From: a virus
Virus record (IMG/VR): IMGVR_UViG_3300025728_000004
Coordinates: 1-51,414 of that record
Length of the DNA: 51,414 nt
Direction: 5' to 3' (one strand)
Shown here: positions 1-8,462 of the stretch, one piece after another
How the letters are laid out: each line of letters begins with the position of its first letter
Position numbering within the stretch: position 1 is the stretch's first letter
Translations under genes and position numbers: made by a program
The notes under the pieces: generated by a model
Told to the model about the DNA's origin: nothing
What the model saw: only the letters and a program-made list of their open reading frames with translations
Databases searched by the model: none

Positions 1-131
1 AGGCGACCCGAAGGCCGCCGTCTCGATTTCGATTACTTGGTAGCGTCACCGATGGTGATAACGCCAGCCGAGGCCTTGATGCTGTTCGCAACCAGATCCC
101 AGTTGGTGCCAGTGGCCAGCTCGGCGCTGGT
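1..131. repeat. Terminal direct repeat, left copy
   Basis: These 131 bases are identical to the last 131 bases of the window. They lie within the 3' end of the capsid gene and its downstream flank. A natural packaging terminus inside a structural gene would be odd, so the repeat is most simply the overlap left when a circular or circularly permuted genome was assembled as a line. A real short terminal redundancy cannot be excluded from sequence alone. Confidence 0.95.
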
Positions 132-1001
132 CGGAGACTTGCCACCGTTGGCGGTGTCCCAGGTGTAGCCCTTGAGACCCATACCGAAGGTGTAATCGGC
201 CTGCATGGTGGTCTCGATGCGCTCCTTGCCGTTGGAGGTCTCGATGTTGGTGATCAGGTCGGAACCATCCATCACCATCGCAGCGCCGTCAGCCAGGCTC
301 AGCACCTTCTGCTTGTTCGGGGTGCCGGCTTCGTACAGAGCCGCGGCGTCGGTGATGATCACGGCCTTGCCCAGAATGTCGACAACCTGCACACCGCTGA
401 AGGTGAACAGCTTCTCGGCGTTGACCAGGTTCTTGCCGATCAGCTTGTGGTACATGGCGCCGGTCATTACCTGCGCGATGAGACGCTGCGAGGCATCACC
501 GAACAGCGCGTGAGCGTTGTTGATGGCGACGTAGTCCACGCCGAGAGTGGCGGACACGTCGTTGGTCGCGGTTGGCTGGTTGCCAATGGCAGCGACCAGA
601 GCGGCGATGGCGGTGTTCAGCTGGTCCGACATGATGGCTTCGGACAGGTTGCGGCTGATCACTTCCAGGGCTTCTTCCGGGTTCTTCTGAACCCACGACA
701 GCTGCGAAGGCTCCCACAGGATCGGACCGAAGCCGCCTGCGATCTTCACCGAGTCGTACTGCTTCTGAGTCAGCGGGGTTGCAGCCTGCGCACCGTTGGC
801 GGCATAGCGATCAACACGGCGCTGAGCGCTGTGCAGGCCAGCCCAGAACGACTCTTGCAGGAAGTCGCCGTCGATGCCTTGAGTGGTCAGGCGGATGGAG
901 CCAGCGGAAGCGGCGTTGAACTTCTCAACGTCCTGCGCCAGGGTTTCGATGGTGGTTTTCTTGAGGTAATCGTTGAATACCTTCATGTTCGACAGGGACA
1001 T
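33..1001 (-). CDS. Major capsid protein (Gp13-like family)
   Basis: This 322-residue protein is the likely shell subunit of the head. It begins MSLSNMKVFNDYL, is rich in Ala, Thr and Asn, and has no enzyme motif. Its middle (residues about 85-110) reads like the capsid families in which a GGFGP-type stretch precedes the core fold, and it resembles the 'major capsid protein 13-like' group as I recall it. The start is supported by GGAG five bases upstream. It lies directly after the scaffold gene in the transcription order terminase, portal, minor head, scaffold, capsid. The 3' end is duplicated at the other end of the window, where the copy is partial. Confidence 0.85.
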   Translation of the reverse strand: MSLSNMKVFNDYLKKTTIETLAQDVEKFNAASAGSIRLTTQGIDGDFLQESFWAGLHSAQRRVDRYAANGAQAATPLTQKQYDSVKIAGGFGPILWEPSQLSWVQKNPEEALEVISRNLSEAIMSDQLNTAIAALVAAIGNQPTATNDVSATLGVDYVAINNAHALFGDASQRLIAQVMTGAMYHKLIGKNLVNAEKLFTFSGVQVVDILGKAVIITDAAALYEAGTPNKQKVLSLADGAAMVMDGSDLITNIETSNGKERIETTMQADYTFGMGLKGYTWDTANGGKSPTSAELATGTNWDLVANSIKASAGVITIGDATK

Positions 1002-1010
1002 ATGTGCTCC

Positions 1011-1754
1011 TTAACTTGCGGTCATGGCCTTAATGGCTGCTACACGATCTGCTTTGCTGCCGCCAAAGTTGCCCTTGGCGCCGGAATTACCGCCGCCACT
1101 GCCCTGTGCGCCGCCGCCATTGGCATCGGAGCTTTTCAGGATGTGGTCGCGGTGCGGGTACTGCGAAACAAGTGTCTCGATGGCTTCGTCGAAGTCGGCC
1201 AGTTCGCCTGGGCGGGAGCGGCTGAAAATCTTCTGGCCCTGGGTGTCATAAGCGACGACCTTGCCTTCCTCGATCTTCAGGTTCTGGCCGAAAGTGGCCT
1301 GAACCATGTCGACCGGCACAGCCAGCTTGTCGGCGATGTACTTGGAGCGGGCGAAACTGCCACCGATCTTCTCGGCATACAGCTGCTGCTCGTAGGTCTG
1401 CGCCTTGCCGGACACCTCGTCCAGGCGTGCTTGCCATGCCTTGTCGCGCTCGGCGTTCGCTTGCTCAACCTGGCCGGCATCCACCAAGCGTTTTTGGTCG
1501 AGATTGGCGATGGTTTCCAGTGCTTTGCGGGCTGCGGCTGGATCACCGATGCCTTCAAATGCGGAAACTGCCGACTCTGCGGCTTCGGCGCGAGTGCGGT
1601 GCGACTTGGCCTCAGCGTTCAGCCGGGTGATGGTGTCGCGGGTGCCTACAGCATCGAACGCAATGTCCTTGCCGTCGTCACCAGTAAATACGGGCTTCCC
1701 ATCCAGGACTTCCGCGTATTGCTTGCCATCGACTTCAACGATCTTGAGCTTCAT
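1011..1754 (-). CDS. Capsid scaffolding protein
   Basis: This 247-residue, charged and largely helical protein has a coiled-coil-like centre (residues about 50-140, rich in Ala, Glu, Lys and Gln). Its C-terminus is Gly/Asn/Ser-rich and then basic (GGGNSGAKGNFGGSKADRV), which is typical of scaffold proteins whose basic tail contacts the capsid subunit. It begins MKLKIVEVDGKQYAEV, the usual opening of this phage scaffold group. Its place immediately upstream of the capsid gene fits assembly of the procapsid. The function is assigned from composition and position; no protease domain is visible, so removal of the scaffold is not explained here. Confidence 0.8.
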   Translation of the reverse strand: MKLKIVEVDGKQYAEVLDGKPVFTGDDGKDIAFDAVGTRDTITRLNAEAKSHRTRAEAAESAVSAFEGIGDPAAARKALETIANLDQKRLVDAGQVEQANAERDKAWQARLDEVSGKAQTYEQQLYAEKIGGSFARSKYIADKLAVPVDMVQATFGQNLKIEEGKVVAYDTQGQKIFSRSRPGELADFDEAIETLVSQYPHRDHILKSSDANGGGAQGSGGGNSGAKGNFGGSKADRVAAIKAMTAS

Positions 1755-1811
1755 TGTTTCTCCTAGCAGGCCATCCGGCCCAGTGCGCCCCGCTCATCCG
1801 AACAGACAGGC

Positions 1812-1840
1812 AATAAAAAGCCCCGACGTATGCCAGGGCT
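1812..1840 (-). terminator. Intrinsic terminator between minor head and scaffold genes
   Basis: Read on the minus strand, AGCCC and GGGCT (1836-1840 and 1819-1823) close a hairpin with an 11-12 nt loop region. The stem is followed by a run TTTTTATT. It sits in the 104-bp gap between the minor head gene and the scaffold gene, so it would reduce read-through inside the head operon unless antitermination acts. Confidence 0.75.
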
Positions 1841-1858
1841 GAATGATTTGGTTTGTGG

Positions 1859-2974
1859 TTACAGGCCGGCTTTGGCGAATGCCGCGGCGTCCTGTTCGCG
1901 CAGTTGATCAAGGGTTAGCAGCTTGCCCTTGTCGTTGTAGAACTGATCCAGATCCAGCCCGCCATCACGCAGCAGCTTGCCTCGCGCCGGGCCCAGCACC
2001 TGATCCTGCCTTGCTGCGCTCTGCGACTTGATCCAGTCGCCGTAATTCGTGGACTGCGGCACCTGGCCATCCATACTCGCCCGCGTGCCTTCTGGCAGGC
2101 CTTTGGACAGCCTCAGCGACTCGTAACTCTTGATGATCGGCATCGAGGTCGACCGGCAGCACCAATGCAGCTTGCCCGGCCCGCTGAGCCAGGGCACTTT
2201 GTGGCCGACTGGCGCATGCCTGCTGTCGTTGGTGTAGACGAGGCGGTCACGCAGCCTGCACGGGGCCGACGTCTTGTTATCCAAGGTGCTGAGCCAGCGA
2301 ACTTCGTCGACAAGGTCGTCGTTTTGCTGGTAGTAGGCCTCGCGGGCGCCCTGCGCGGTGTGGCTGATCGCCGTCCGCACCACCGAATCAAGGTCTCGGC
2401 GACTGCGCTCAATCAGGCCGTCAGCGTAGCCCTCGGCCCTGGTGCCCATGATGCGGCGAACGATCTGGTCAGTGGTCTGGCCTTCGGTCATGCCGATGCG
2501 GATGCCGTCGCGGATCTTCGCCGCCCGGCCCGACTCAAGGTCGCCCATCCATTCCTTGAGCAAGCGCCCCTGGAATGGTCGGCTGAGCGCGATTTCTCGC
2601 ACCTGCGCCAGGTTGACCGTGCTCAGCTGGACCTCGACCAGTACCTGGCCGGGAATGACCCGGGTGAACAGCGCGCCCTGATACTCGACCTCGTATTGGC
2701 CGATGTCGACGACCGACTCAGCCATAACCTCGCCAATCGAGGCATAAATCGACTTGTTCAGCTCCAGCACCGACACCAGCACGGCGTTTAGGTGCCTGGC
2801 CGTGTAGGAGTCCGCACCCAGGCGCTCGATGGCGTCGATCAGCTTGGCGCGAAGGTCGGCATCCACGCTATTCAGCAGCTTGATGACCTTGCGCGCCTCG
2901 GCATTGCTGAGGTGTTGCAGGTCAACCGCATGCCCGATCGATGCCGACTGCAGTTGCTCGTTGACCGTTGCCAT
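1859..2974 (-). CDS. Minor head / head morphogenesis protein (SPP1 gp7-like)
   Basis: This 371-residue protein has a helical N-terminal half and a C-terminal part carrying the signature of the SPP1 gp7/Mu F family. That part has a helix ending in a VVRTAISHTAQGAR-type segment (residues about 195-210), then a W-x-S-x-LDNKTSAPC-R motif with Cys at about 238 and a later conserved Cys-Cys pair near the 'KLHWCCRSTSMPI' segment. These proteins enter the procapsid with the portal and help DNA packaging or ejection. It sits directly after the portal gene (stop and start 1-2 bases apart). Confidence 0.85.
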   Translation of the reverse strand: MATVNEQLQSASIGHAVDLQHLSNAEARKVIKLLNSVDADLRAKLIDAIERLGADSYTARHLNAVLVSVLELNKSIYASIGEVMAESVVDIGQYEVEYQGALFTRVIPGQVLVEVQLSTVNLAQVREIALSRPFQGRLLKEWMGDLESGRAAKIRDGIRIGMTEGQTTDQIVRRIMGTRAEGYADGLIERSRRDLDSVVRTAISHTAQGAREAYYQQNDDLVDEVRWLSTLDNKTSAPCRLRDRLVYTNDSRHAPVGHKVPWLSGPGKLHWCCRSTSMPIIKSYESLRLSKGLPEGTRASMDGQVPQSTNYGDWIKSQSAARQDQVLGPARGKLLRDGGLDLDQFYNDKGKLLTLDQLREQDAAAFAKAGL

Positions 2975-2975
2975 G

Positions 2976-4352
2976 TCAGATCGCCCCTAATGCCGGCCCT
3001 TGATCCTCGATGCGCTGCTTCTCCTTCTTCCAGTCGAGCTCGTCACTGATGACGCCTCGGCGCTGCATTTCGGAGTAGAGCGTTTCGTCGCTGAGCTTGC
3101 CGGAGTTGGCCATGCTGATCAGGTTTGGCAGCGACACTTCAGGCGCGAAGTCGCTGTCGAAGTTGCCGCGCATTTCGACGTGGCCACCGTCACCCAGGCC
3201 GCCGTAATCGGCCAGGATCTGGAGCAGTTGGGCGATGCAGTCAGCGAACTGACCAGCCAGGCGAGCCAGCGGGGACAATTCCTGCGCCGCTTCCTCGTTG
3301 GCCTGCGCCGCCGTCTTCACGGCCTGCTTGTCCTTCTGGAGCAGCTTTGCCCCGGCCATGCGCATATCGTCGACCAGATCGCTCAGTGAGTCGCGCCCGG
3401 CGGTGATTGCCGCACCAGTGTGCTCGACGTACTTGGCGTTGCCGTCCTTCGGCATGCGGGTCGCGCTGGCCGAACTGATAGTCAGCTGGAATTCTTCGTT
3501 GTCGGTGAACACGAACAGCAGCGGGACGCGGGCAACGTGCAGCAAGTTGTCCTGGTCGCTCTGTGACTGCCAGTGCTTGACGTTCAGGTGAGCCAGTTCG
3601 AGCAGTGGCGGCTTAGCCGTCATCGGCCCTGTGCGGCCCGTGTAGAACGTCACCCATGGAATGTATGTAAGGCTGGTCGGCCCCTGATCGTTCTGCTCCC
3701 ATGCGCCGCCCTTGTCGGCCTTTCGGTAGGTTCGCCAGCTGCCAGGCTCCAGCACGCGGACCTGATCCACGCACTTGACGCCGAAGTCACCGTCTGCGAC
3801 CTCGACCGACTCCAGGTAGCGAACCTGCATCAGCTTGCCGCCGGAGAACCGCCAGCCGAGCACCTGGCCCGGCTTGATGATGACGGCGTAAGGGCGAACC
3901 CCAGCAGCCTCTTCCTCGGCGACGGTCTTGTACAGCTTATTGCCCTCAGCATCGAGGGTTGGCTGATGCTCGATCATCGCGTGACACAAGCCTTTGGCCA
4001 GCGCCTCGCGGAACCACTCGACCGACCACGAATTGAGGTCATTGCCGCCAAGGTCGATGTCAGCCGAAAGCAACTTGATCGGATCAGGCACGTCCTCGCC
4101 CAGCTGAAGAGGCTCAGCAAATACGCGGGAAGTGCTGCTGGCAACCGTCTCGGCGTAGGCCGGGAGCAGTGTGGACAGGGCTAGGCGCTCTTTGTAAGTG
4201 TCGTCCTTTTCAGCTGGGTACTGAGGCAGCAAGGCCTTGCCAGCCGCCCGCATGGCCTGAGTCCCGCCCATCAGCGGATCGACAATGGCCCAATACTCGC
4301 GCATGCGGTCTACCGCCGGGAGCTTGATGCTCGGGTCGTCGTTATTGCTCAT
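2976..4352 (-). CDS. Portal protein (DUF4055-like)
   Basis: This 458-residue protein is the likely dodecameric channel through which DNA enters and leaves the head. It begins MSNNDDPSIKLPAVDRMREYW, and has the mixed alpha/beta organisation, YIPWVTFYTGRTG segment and long C-terminal helix (about 330-380, rich in Gln/Ala/Lys) seen in the DUF4055 portal group. Position between large terminase and minor head protein is diagnostic. No ClpP-like or other fused domain is visible. The ATG starts three bases after the terminase stop. Confidence 0.88.
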   Translation of the reverse strand: MSNNDDPSIKLPAVDRMREYWAIVDPLMGGTQAMRAAGKALLPQYPAEKDDTYKERLALSTLLPAYAETVASSTSRVFAEPLQLGEDVPDPIKLLSADIDLGGNDLNSWSVEWFREALAKGLCHAMIEHQPTLDAEGNKLYKTVAEEEAAGVRPYAVIIKPGQVLGWRFSGGKLMQVRYLESVEVADGDFGVKCVDQVRVLEPGSWRTYRKADKGGAWEQNDQGPTSLTYIPWVTFYTGRTGPMTAKPPLLELAHLNVKHWQSQSDQDNLLHVARVPLLFVFTDNEEFQLTISSASATRMPKDGNAKYVEHTGAAITAGRDSLSDLVDDMRMAGAKLLQKDKQAVKTAAQANEEAAQELSPLARLAGQFADCIAQLLQILADYGGLGDGGHVEMRGNFDSDFAPEVSLPNLISMANSGKLSDETLYSEMQRRGVISDELDWKKEKQRIEDQGPALGAI

Positions 4353-4355
4353 GGG

Positions 4356-5843
4356 CTAGATTCTCAGGTCTTGGGTTTGTGTTGGTGCAGGTTTGCGCTT
4401 GGTCTGGGAGACAGAGAAGTAGCGGAAGCTGTCAGCGCCGTGGGATGCCTTGTCGTGTAGCGGCTTGTCTTTCCAGCAGCCGCGCTTGTCGTCCCATTCC
4501 TTGCGGTAGCTCTCAAGGTGGGCGATCCCTTCTTCGCACTTCTCTTCATCGAACACGCAGCGAGGCAGGATCTCCCGAGTCGCCTCGATGCCAGTGTCGA
4601 CGCCGGTCTTTGGCACTACCTGAAACTTCAGGCTGTATTTCACGCCGTCGATCTCATAGCCTTCTTTTGCGATGTCCTTGCGGCTCTTGGCATCGCTACC
4701 AAACTCGCGGTTTTCGATGTCGTGCGGCCCCCAGTGCTCGGAATAGGTGTAACCCTTGTCCTTGAGCACCTTCATGTAATGCCGCAGGCCTTCGCCGCTG
4801 CTCTCGTAGTAGTCGATGACGTGGTACTGGTCGCCGACCTTGCGCACGAACCAGATGGCCGTGGAGTCGCCGACGCCGATGTCCCAGATGGTCATGACCG
4901 GCAGATGCGAGTTATCCGGCAGCTTGCCGATGCGCCCTGCCGCGTAAAGTTTGGTGAACTGCTGGGCGTAGTAGGCGCCCTCTACCGACTGCTGGAAGGC
5001 TTCGACAGGAATCGACGGATACTCGCGCTTCATGTCATCGCCGAGGGTCTTTTCCTTGGCGGTGTACCAGGCGCGCTGCCCGGGGTTCGTCTGGATGCCG
5101 TGCTTGGCCTCCAGATCGTTGAAATAGTCAGTCAGGCGCTGCGGGATAACCGCCGTCGCCGGGTCCAGCCAGTACAGCGGGTTACGCCACCAGCTGAAGA
5201 AGAAGAATTTCCAGTCGAGCAGGCCAAGGGGCGCGCCGGACAGTTGCTGCTTCTCGGCGCTCTGTGAGTAGTCGAAGAAGTAGCCCGCCCTGCCCTCCGC
5301 CGTCGACTCAATCGTGACGAAGCAATCGGCGGCGACAGCCTCGAAGGCTCCGGTGACGATCTCTCTGGCCTTGTGGGGATACTTGGCGCAGATCTTCCCG
5401 AACTCGGATACGTGCAGATACCGTAGAGTCCCGCCCCGGAAGGACGTGGACACGTAGAGCGATCCGCCTTTGCTGAACACAAGCTCGCCAGCAGCATCAT
5501 TGCGAGCAGGGTTAGCGGCCCGTATCTCAGCAGGTAGGTTGTCATACGCATACTTGATCTTCTCCCGGAACAGGCGCTTGGCGTCCGTCAGGGTGTGAGC
5601 GATCAGTGCGCACTTGGCTCCCTCGAACAGCGCGGCATCCAGTTGGAGGATGCAGACGAGGGTCGTGAACCCAAGCTGACGCGCCTTGAGGATGATGTTT
5701 CTGGTGTGAATGCCCTGGAAATAGTCGATCTGCTCCTGCGTCATGCGGAAGCGGACCTTCTTACCGTTCTTGTCGGTAATGAAGTACAGATTGTTCAGCC
5801 GAAAGAACCGATCCCTGAGCAGCTTTAAGTGCTCGGGCTTCAT
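4356..5843 (-). CDS. terL: Terminase large subunit
   Basis: This 495-residue DNA-packaging motor has an N-terminal ATPase and a C-terminal RNase H-fold nuclease. A deviant Walker A (KARQLGFTT) lies at about 54-62 and a Walker B with catalytic Glu in LRYLHVSEFGK at about 141-151. The nuclease acidic residues are visible in TIWDIGVGDST (about 321), HWGPHDIENR (about 372) and the C-terminal HDKASHGADSFRY (about 462). Length and motif order match a full-length phage large terminase. It follows the small subunit by one base, so the two are translated together. Confidence 0.95.
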   Translation of the reverse strand: MKPEHLKLLRDRFFRLNNLYFITDKNGKKVRFRMTQEQIDYFQGIHTRNIILKARQLGFTTLVCILQLDAALFEGAKCALIAHTLTDAKRLFREKIKYAYDNLPAEIRAANPARNDAAGELVFSKGGSLYVSTSFRGGTLRYLHVSEFGKICAKYPHKAREIVTGAFEAVAADCFVTIESTAEGRAGYFFDYSQSAEKQQLSGAPLGLLDWKFFFFSWWRNPLYWLDPATAVIPQRLTDYFNDLEAKHGIQTNPGQRAWYTAKEKTLGDDMKREYPSIPVEAFQQSVEGAYYAQQFTKLYAAGRIGKLPDNSHLPVMTIWDIGVGDSTAIWFVRKVGDQYHVIDYYESSGEGLRHYMKVLKDKGYTYSEHWGPHDIENREFGSDAKSRKDIAKEGYEIDGVKYSLKFQVVPKTGVDTGIEATREILPRCVFDEEKCEEGIAHLESYRKEWDDKRGCWKDKPLHDKASHGADSFRYFSVSQTKRKPAPTQTQDLRI

Positions 5844-5844
5844 G

Positions 5845-6453
5845 TCAGGCGTCCTTCGATAGTTCGTCCATCAGCTTGGATAGCTCGTCGGCATCGTTGC
5901 CGGCAGATTTGGTGTCAAGGTCGTAGGCTTGGCGCTCCAGAGAGACCAGAGTCTTCAGGGTCTCGGCCAACTCCTTCATTGTCTTGGTGCGGCCCGGCAA
6001 ATCGATGATCTTCTGGTACAGATCGTTGCGCTTGTCCTGTCCGTTATCGTCCGGCTCCCGCATCAGCTCGCCCAGCTGCTCGAACAGATCACGGTTGTCA
6101 GTCAGCCCCTCAAGCTCATCCAGCAGCTTGATGGTGAGCCGACGACTACGAGAGATATCCCCTCGGTGAGCCATGCGGATGTTCGCAATAACCTCGGCAT
6201 TGACCTCAATAATCTCCCGCTCGGTATCCGCTCGTTTGGTGGATACCTCGGTGGATACCGTTCGCTTGGATACCAGCGCATCGGCCTTGGCCTGGATCTT
6301 TGCCTTGAGGTCTCTCTCCCATCCATCCCGCTTGGCGCGCTTGTTGATGGCGCCGTGGGTGATCCCCTGGGTTGATGCGATCTCACGGATGGAGAGCAAT
6401 CCAGCCCGGTAGGCTCGTTCAATCGCCTCCCAGTCGGGTTGCTTGTCTGCCAT
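5845..6453 (-). CDS. terS: Terminase small subunit
   Basis: This 202-residue protein has an N-terminal helix-turn-helix (residues about 8-40, with LLSIREIASTQGITHGAINK) for binding packaging-site DNA. A long central helical stretch (about 50-170) serves oligomerisation, and the C-terminus (DADELSKLMDELSKDA) is acidic and may contact the large subunit. The adjacent large-terminase gene confirms the role. The start at 6453 follows a GGAATTCACATG-like context that is not a strong ribosome site; no better start is available downstream without losing the helix-turn-helix. Confidence 0.88.
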   Translation of the reverse strand: MADKQPDWEAIERAYRAGLLSIREIASTQGITHGAINKRAKRDGWERDLKAKIQAKADALVSKRTVSTEVSTKRADTEREIIEVNAEVIANIRMAHRGDISRSRRLTIKLLDELEGLTDNRDLFEQLGELMREPDDNGQDKRNDLYQKIIDLPGRTKTMKELAETLKTLVSLERQAYDLDTKSAGNDADELSKLMDELSKDA

Positions 6454-6514
6454 GTGAATTCCTTGGTGTTGGTATCTCGTCAGCGCACTCAGCGAATGCG
6501 CTCAGGGGATACGG

Positions 6515-6943
6515 TCATGCCTTGATGGTCAGCGTGCGGATCAGGCCGCCGGTTGAGGTGTCTCGCTTCTTGGCTGCCTCCACCGCCTGATAGGCCGTGC
6601 CGCCCATGTCCATTGCAGCGAAGGCGTAGGGCGATCCGCTTCCAATGGCATAAACACGATCCAGCAGGATTGGCGACTTCCACAGGCCTGTGTTGTCATC
6701 CACCGCGACCATCGTCAGGTTTTCACCATCCCATGCGAGGGCGGACGCATCGATATTGCCTTCCGGCTTTGCGCCAAAGCACACGTCAACCAGTCGTTGG
6801 TAATCTGCGACTGCGCCACAGCAGAAGAACTTCACACCCTTCAGCTCGATGCACTTGTCATAGGCGTCATCGGTGATGATGTCGCCTCGCGTGATCTGCG
6901 AGTCGTAGGCGATGATCCCGTCCTTGTAGGCGATGGTCGTCAT
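6515..6943 (-). CDS. Proteasome-like Ntn-hydrolase family protein
   Basis: This 142-residue protein begins MTTIAYKDGIIAYDSQ, with the T-T-I-x-x-K/D pattern of proteasome-beta/HslV-like phage proteins in which Thr2 would become the N-terminal nucleophile. Further family features are GDIITDDAYDK near residue 20, VYAIGSGSPYAFAAMDMG near 100 (the S/G-S-G turn), and a terminal A-x-x-R-D-x-x-T-G-G segment. GGAG lies 10 bases before the ATG. It lies between the holin-like genes and the terminase pair. Whether it is a peptidase is unknown; it could be a degraded or structural use of the fold. Confidence 0.6.
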   Translation of the reverse strand: MTTIAYKDGIIAYDSQITRGDIITDDAYDKCIELKGVKFFCCGAVADYQRLVDVCFGAKPEGNIDASALAWDGENLTMVAVDDNTGLWKSPILLDRVYAIGSGSPYAFAAMDMGGTAYQAVEAAKKRDTSTGGLIRTLTIKA

Positions 6944-6951
6944 GCTCTATC

Positions 6952-6964
6952 TCCGCGCTACGTT
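6952..6964 (-). promoter_or_regulatory. Repeated 13-bp element, copy 1
   Basis: On the minus strand this reads AACGTAGCGCGGA and is followed by GATAGAGC just before the Ntn-hydrolase-like gene. The same 13 bases occur upstream of the NinX-like gene (21931-21943) and inside the split gene at 35455-35467. Each copy is followed by an AT-rich TATAGAGC/TTATAGC-type stretch. That makes it a candidate promoter or regulator-binding element. Confidence 0.5.
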
Positions 6965-6992
6965 TCGCGCATTGTGAATTCGTAGCGCCGTA

Positions 6993-7187
6993 TTACTTGC
7001 TCACGTTCGGCTGGAGCACGACTCGGGCAATCATGACCAGCGCACCCAGGATCGCGTAGATACCGGTCGGCAGTGCCGCCTGCAGTGCTGGCAGCATCTG
7101 TTCGGCCACGCCCAGCGCAGTGATGGCCGCGCCCGCTTGAACGCTGCTCAGCTTCCAGGCGTCTTTCCAGTTGTCGATGAGTTGCAT
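6993..7187 (-). CDS. Small membrane protein, holin candidate
   Basis: This 64-residue protein starts at an ATG preceded by AGGAG. It has an N-terminal amphipathic part (MQLIDNWKDAWKLSSVQ), then a hydrophobic stretch from about residue 18 to 57 that can form one or two membrane passes, and a polar tail (QPNVSK). This composition is like the short phage holins/DUF7940 proteins found in Pseudomonas siphophages. The neighbouring three-helix protein is the other holin candidate, so the pair may work as holin and partner. The endolysin is not adjacent but 22 kb downstream in the same late transcript. Confidence 0.6.
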   Translation of the reverse strand: MQLIDNWKDAWKLSSVQAGAAITALGVAEQMLPALQAALPTGIYAILGALVMIARVVLQPNVSK

Positions 7188-7197
7188 GGGGCGCTCC

Positions 7198-7602
7198 TTA
7201 CGGATTCTGTTGATGGACGGCGTCGGAGACCGCCTTGCGTAGCTCGGCCAGGTCACCGACGATCTCGGCCAGGTCGTTGTCGCGGCGCTTCTCGGCCCAC
7301 TTGAACCAGGCGCGAACCAATACCCACGCCGGCAGGCCGCACACAAAAATGATTCCGCCAATGGCGATCATTCCGGCGTCGTCGTTCACCCAGTGGGCAA
7401 TGCCCAGCCAGCGGACAACGAACGCGCCGCCGCAGATGCTCGACACCGACGTGCTGATCATGGCGACGGTGAACTCGCGCACGGTCTTGGGCAGGGTCAT
7501 CGCCATTACGACGACGGCCGCCAGCACAGCCACGAACCCGAAGGCTCCCAGCTTGTACAGCGCGATACCGCCAGCGGCAGTCAGTGGGCCGGGTTCAGAC
7601 AT
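7198..7602 (-). CDS. Membrane protein with three helices, holin candidate
   Basis: This protein is about 134 residues with three predicted membrane segments (about 15-37, 45-66, 77-100). A charged cytoplasmic tail follows, containing a coiled-coil-like stretch (NDLAEIVGDLAELRKAVSD). The topology fits a class I holin or a holin-associated membrane protein. The start is uncertain: ATG 7602 is chosen because it removes a non-conserved-looking leader, but ATG 7617 is equally possible. It is the first gene of the late operon after the candidate late promoter and terminator. Confidence 0.6.
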   Translation of the reverse strand: MSEPGPLTAAGGIALYKLGAFGFVAVLAAVVVMAMTLPKTVREFTVAMISTSVSSICGGAFVVRWLGIAHWVNDDAGMIAIGGIIFVCGLPAWVLVRAWFKWAEKRRDNDLAEIVGDLAELRKAVSDAVHQQNP

Positions 7603-7708
7603 AAGGGTTGATCTCATACGCCTCAGTCTCGGCGGTGTAATAGGTTCGGCACTCCGCACATATCGCGTCCGCTCGGAGCAAGGACGGTTGCACGGGTGCC
7701 GAATACGA

Positions 7709-7737
7709 GAAAGCCCCGCACGATGGCGAGGCTCTTT
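7709..7737 (-). terminator. Weak intrinsic terminator upstream of lysis genes
   Basis: AGCCCCGC (7712-7719) and GCGAGGCT (7726-7733) pair with one mismatch. Short T tracts follow on both strands (TTTCTC on minus, CTTTAAT on plus). It stands between the operator at 7851 and the first late gene, in the position of the lambda tR' terminator. Confidence 0.5.
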
Positions 7738-7850
7738 AATAGGTGCCGCTAGCCCGAGGGGTGGACGGGTTCGCGGCGGTGCAGCAGTGGGTACAGCAGT
7801 GCAACGTCAGGGGTGACCATGCTCTTTTGTGCCGTTGCTGACAGGTAGTC

Positions 7851-7868
7851 AGTCTCTTGCGAGGGACT
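7851..7868. promoter_or_regulatory. 18-bp operator, class I
   Basis: AGTCTCTTGCGAGGGACT is an imperfect palindrome of the RGTCYCT-N4-AGRGACY family found at eight places in this genome. It is nested within a second inverted repeat, CAGGTAGT (7842-7849) and ACTACCTG (7874-7881). The location ahead of the late genes suggests repressor control of late transcription or of a late promoter. Confidence 0.65.
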
Positions 7869-7874
7869 GTATTA

Positions 7875-8462
7875 CTACCTGACCCGCAACAACGGCAGGA
7901 TGGGTATATCCTCTATCATTTTCTCATCGCTGGCAAGCTCTTCTTCAATTTGATATCGATGCTTTCCGTTGTTGGCGAATTCGCCCTGTAGCTCAATCCT
8001 CTTTTGCTCGACAGCCAGGCGAGCCTCGTCGACATCATCGAAGTAGGCATTAAGCGCAACCTGTCCGTTCATGACGATTCTGGCCACCCACTTTTTCGCC
8101 GTCTTGCTCCAGCTTACCCCTTTTATTCCAGAGGTGTTCCTTTTGCCGGTTTGCGAATTTGCAGCGTTTTGGGCTCTGGTGGCCTTCCGAAGATTCGAGA
8201 TAGCATTGTTCGTTTTGTCCCCGTCGATATGGTCTACATCGGCCTCTGGAAACTCCCCGTGGACGTATAGCCATGCAAGGCGATGGGCCGGGTACCTCTT
8301 CCCCATAATCGAAAGATAGATGTAGCCGGTATCTGAATTTGAGGAGCCCAGCAGTATCCATCTTTTCGGGGACCTCTTTGTCCCTTGGCCGATTAGCTTC
8401 TCGAATACCCCAACAACCGGACTGTAGCGGACCAGCTTCCTAAGTTGATCTTGAGTGAGCAT
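7875..8462 (-). CDS. HNH endonuclease with AP2 DNA-binding domain
   Basis: This 195-residue protein has an HNH_3-type core at about 60-95 (HRLAWLYVHGEF, then DVDHIDGDKTNN and the Asn of ISNLRKA). An AP2-like DNA-binding domain follows at about 110-150 (SGIKGVSWSKTAKKWVARI). This architecture is typical of free-standing homing endonucleases in phages. The DNA is visibly more AT-rich than its neighbours, which suggests recent transfer. It overlaps the stop of the upstream gene (8462) by one base, so it may have inserted behind that gene without disrupting it. Confidence 0.88.
   Translation of the reverse strand: MLTQDQLRKLVRYSPVVGVFEKLIGQGTKRSPKRWILLGSSNSDTGYIYLSIMGKRYPAHRLAWLYVHGEFPEADVDHIDGDKTNNAISNLRKATRAQNAANSQTGKRNTSGIKGVSWSKTAKKWVARIVMNGQVALNAYFDDVDEARLAVEQKRIELQGEFANNGKHRYQIEEELASDEKMIEDIPILPLLRVR

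Larger units (their letters stand above)
7603..7874. other. Intergenic late control region
   Basis: This 272-bp gap without a convincing gene lies between the HNH gene and the first lysis gene. It contains one 18-bp operator and one hairpin that could terminate transcription. The order is late regulator candidate, control DNA, terminator, lysis and head genes. This parallels the lambda Q - pR' - tR' - S arrangement. Confidence 0.55.

Noticed and set aside
447-1766. A 439-codon plus-strand frame over the capsid and scaffold genes
   Set aside because: It is a shadow of well-supported minus-strand genes and has no ribosome site or protein-like pattern.
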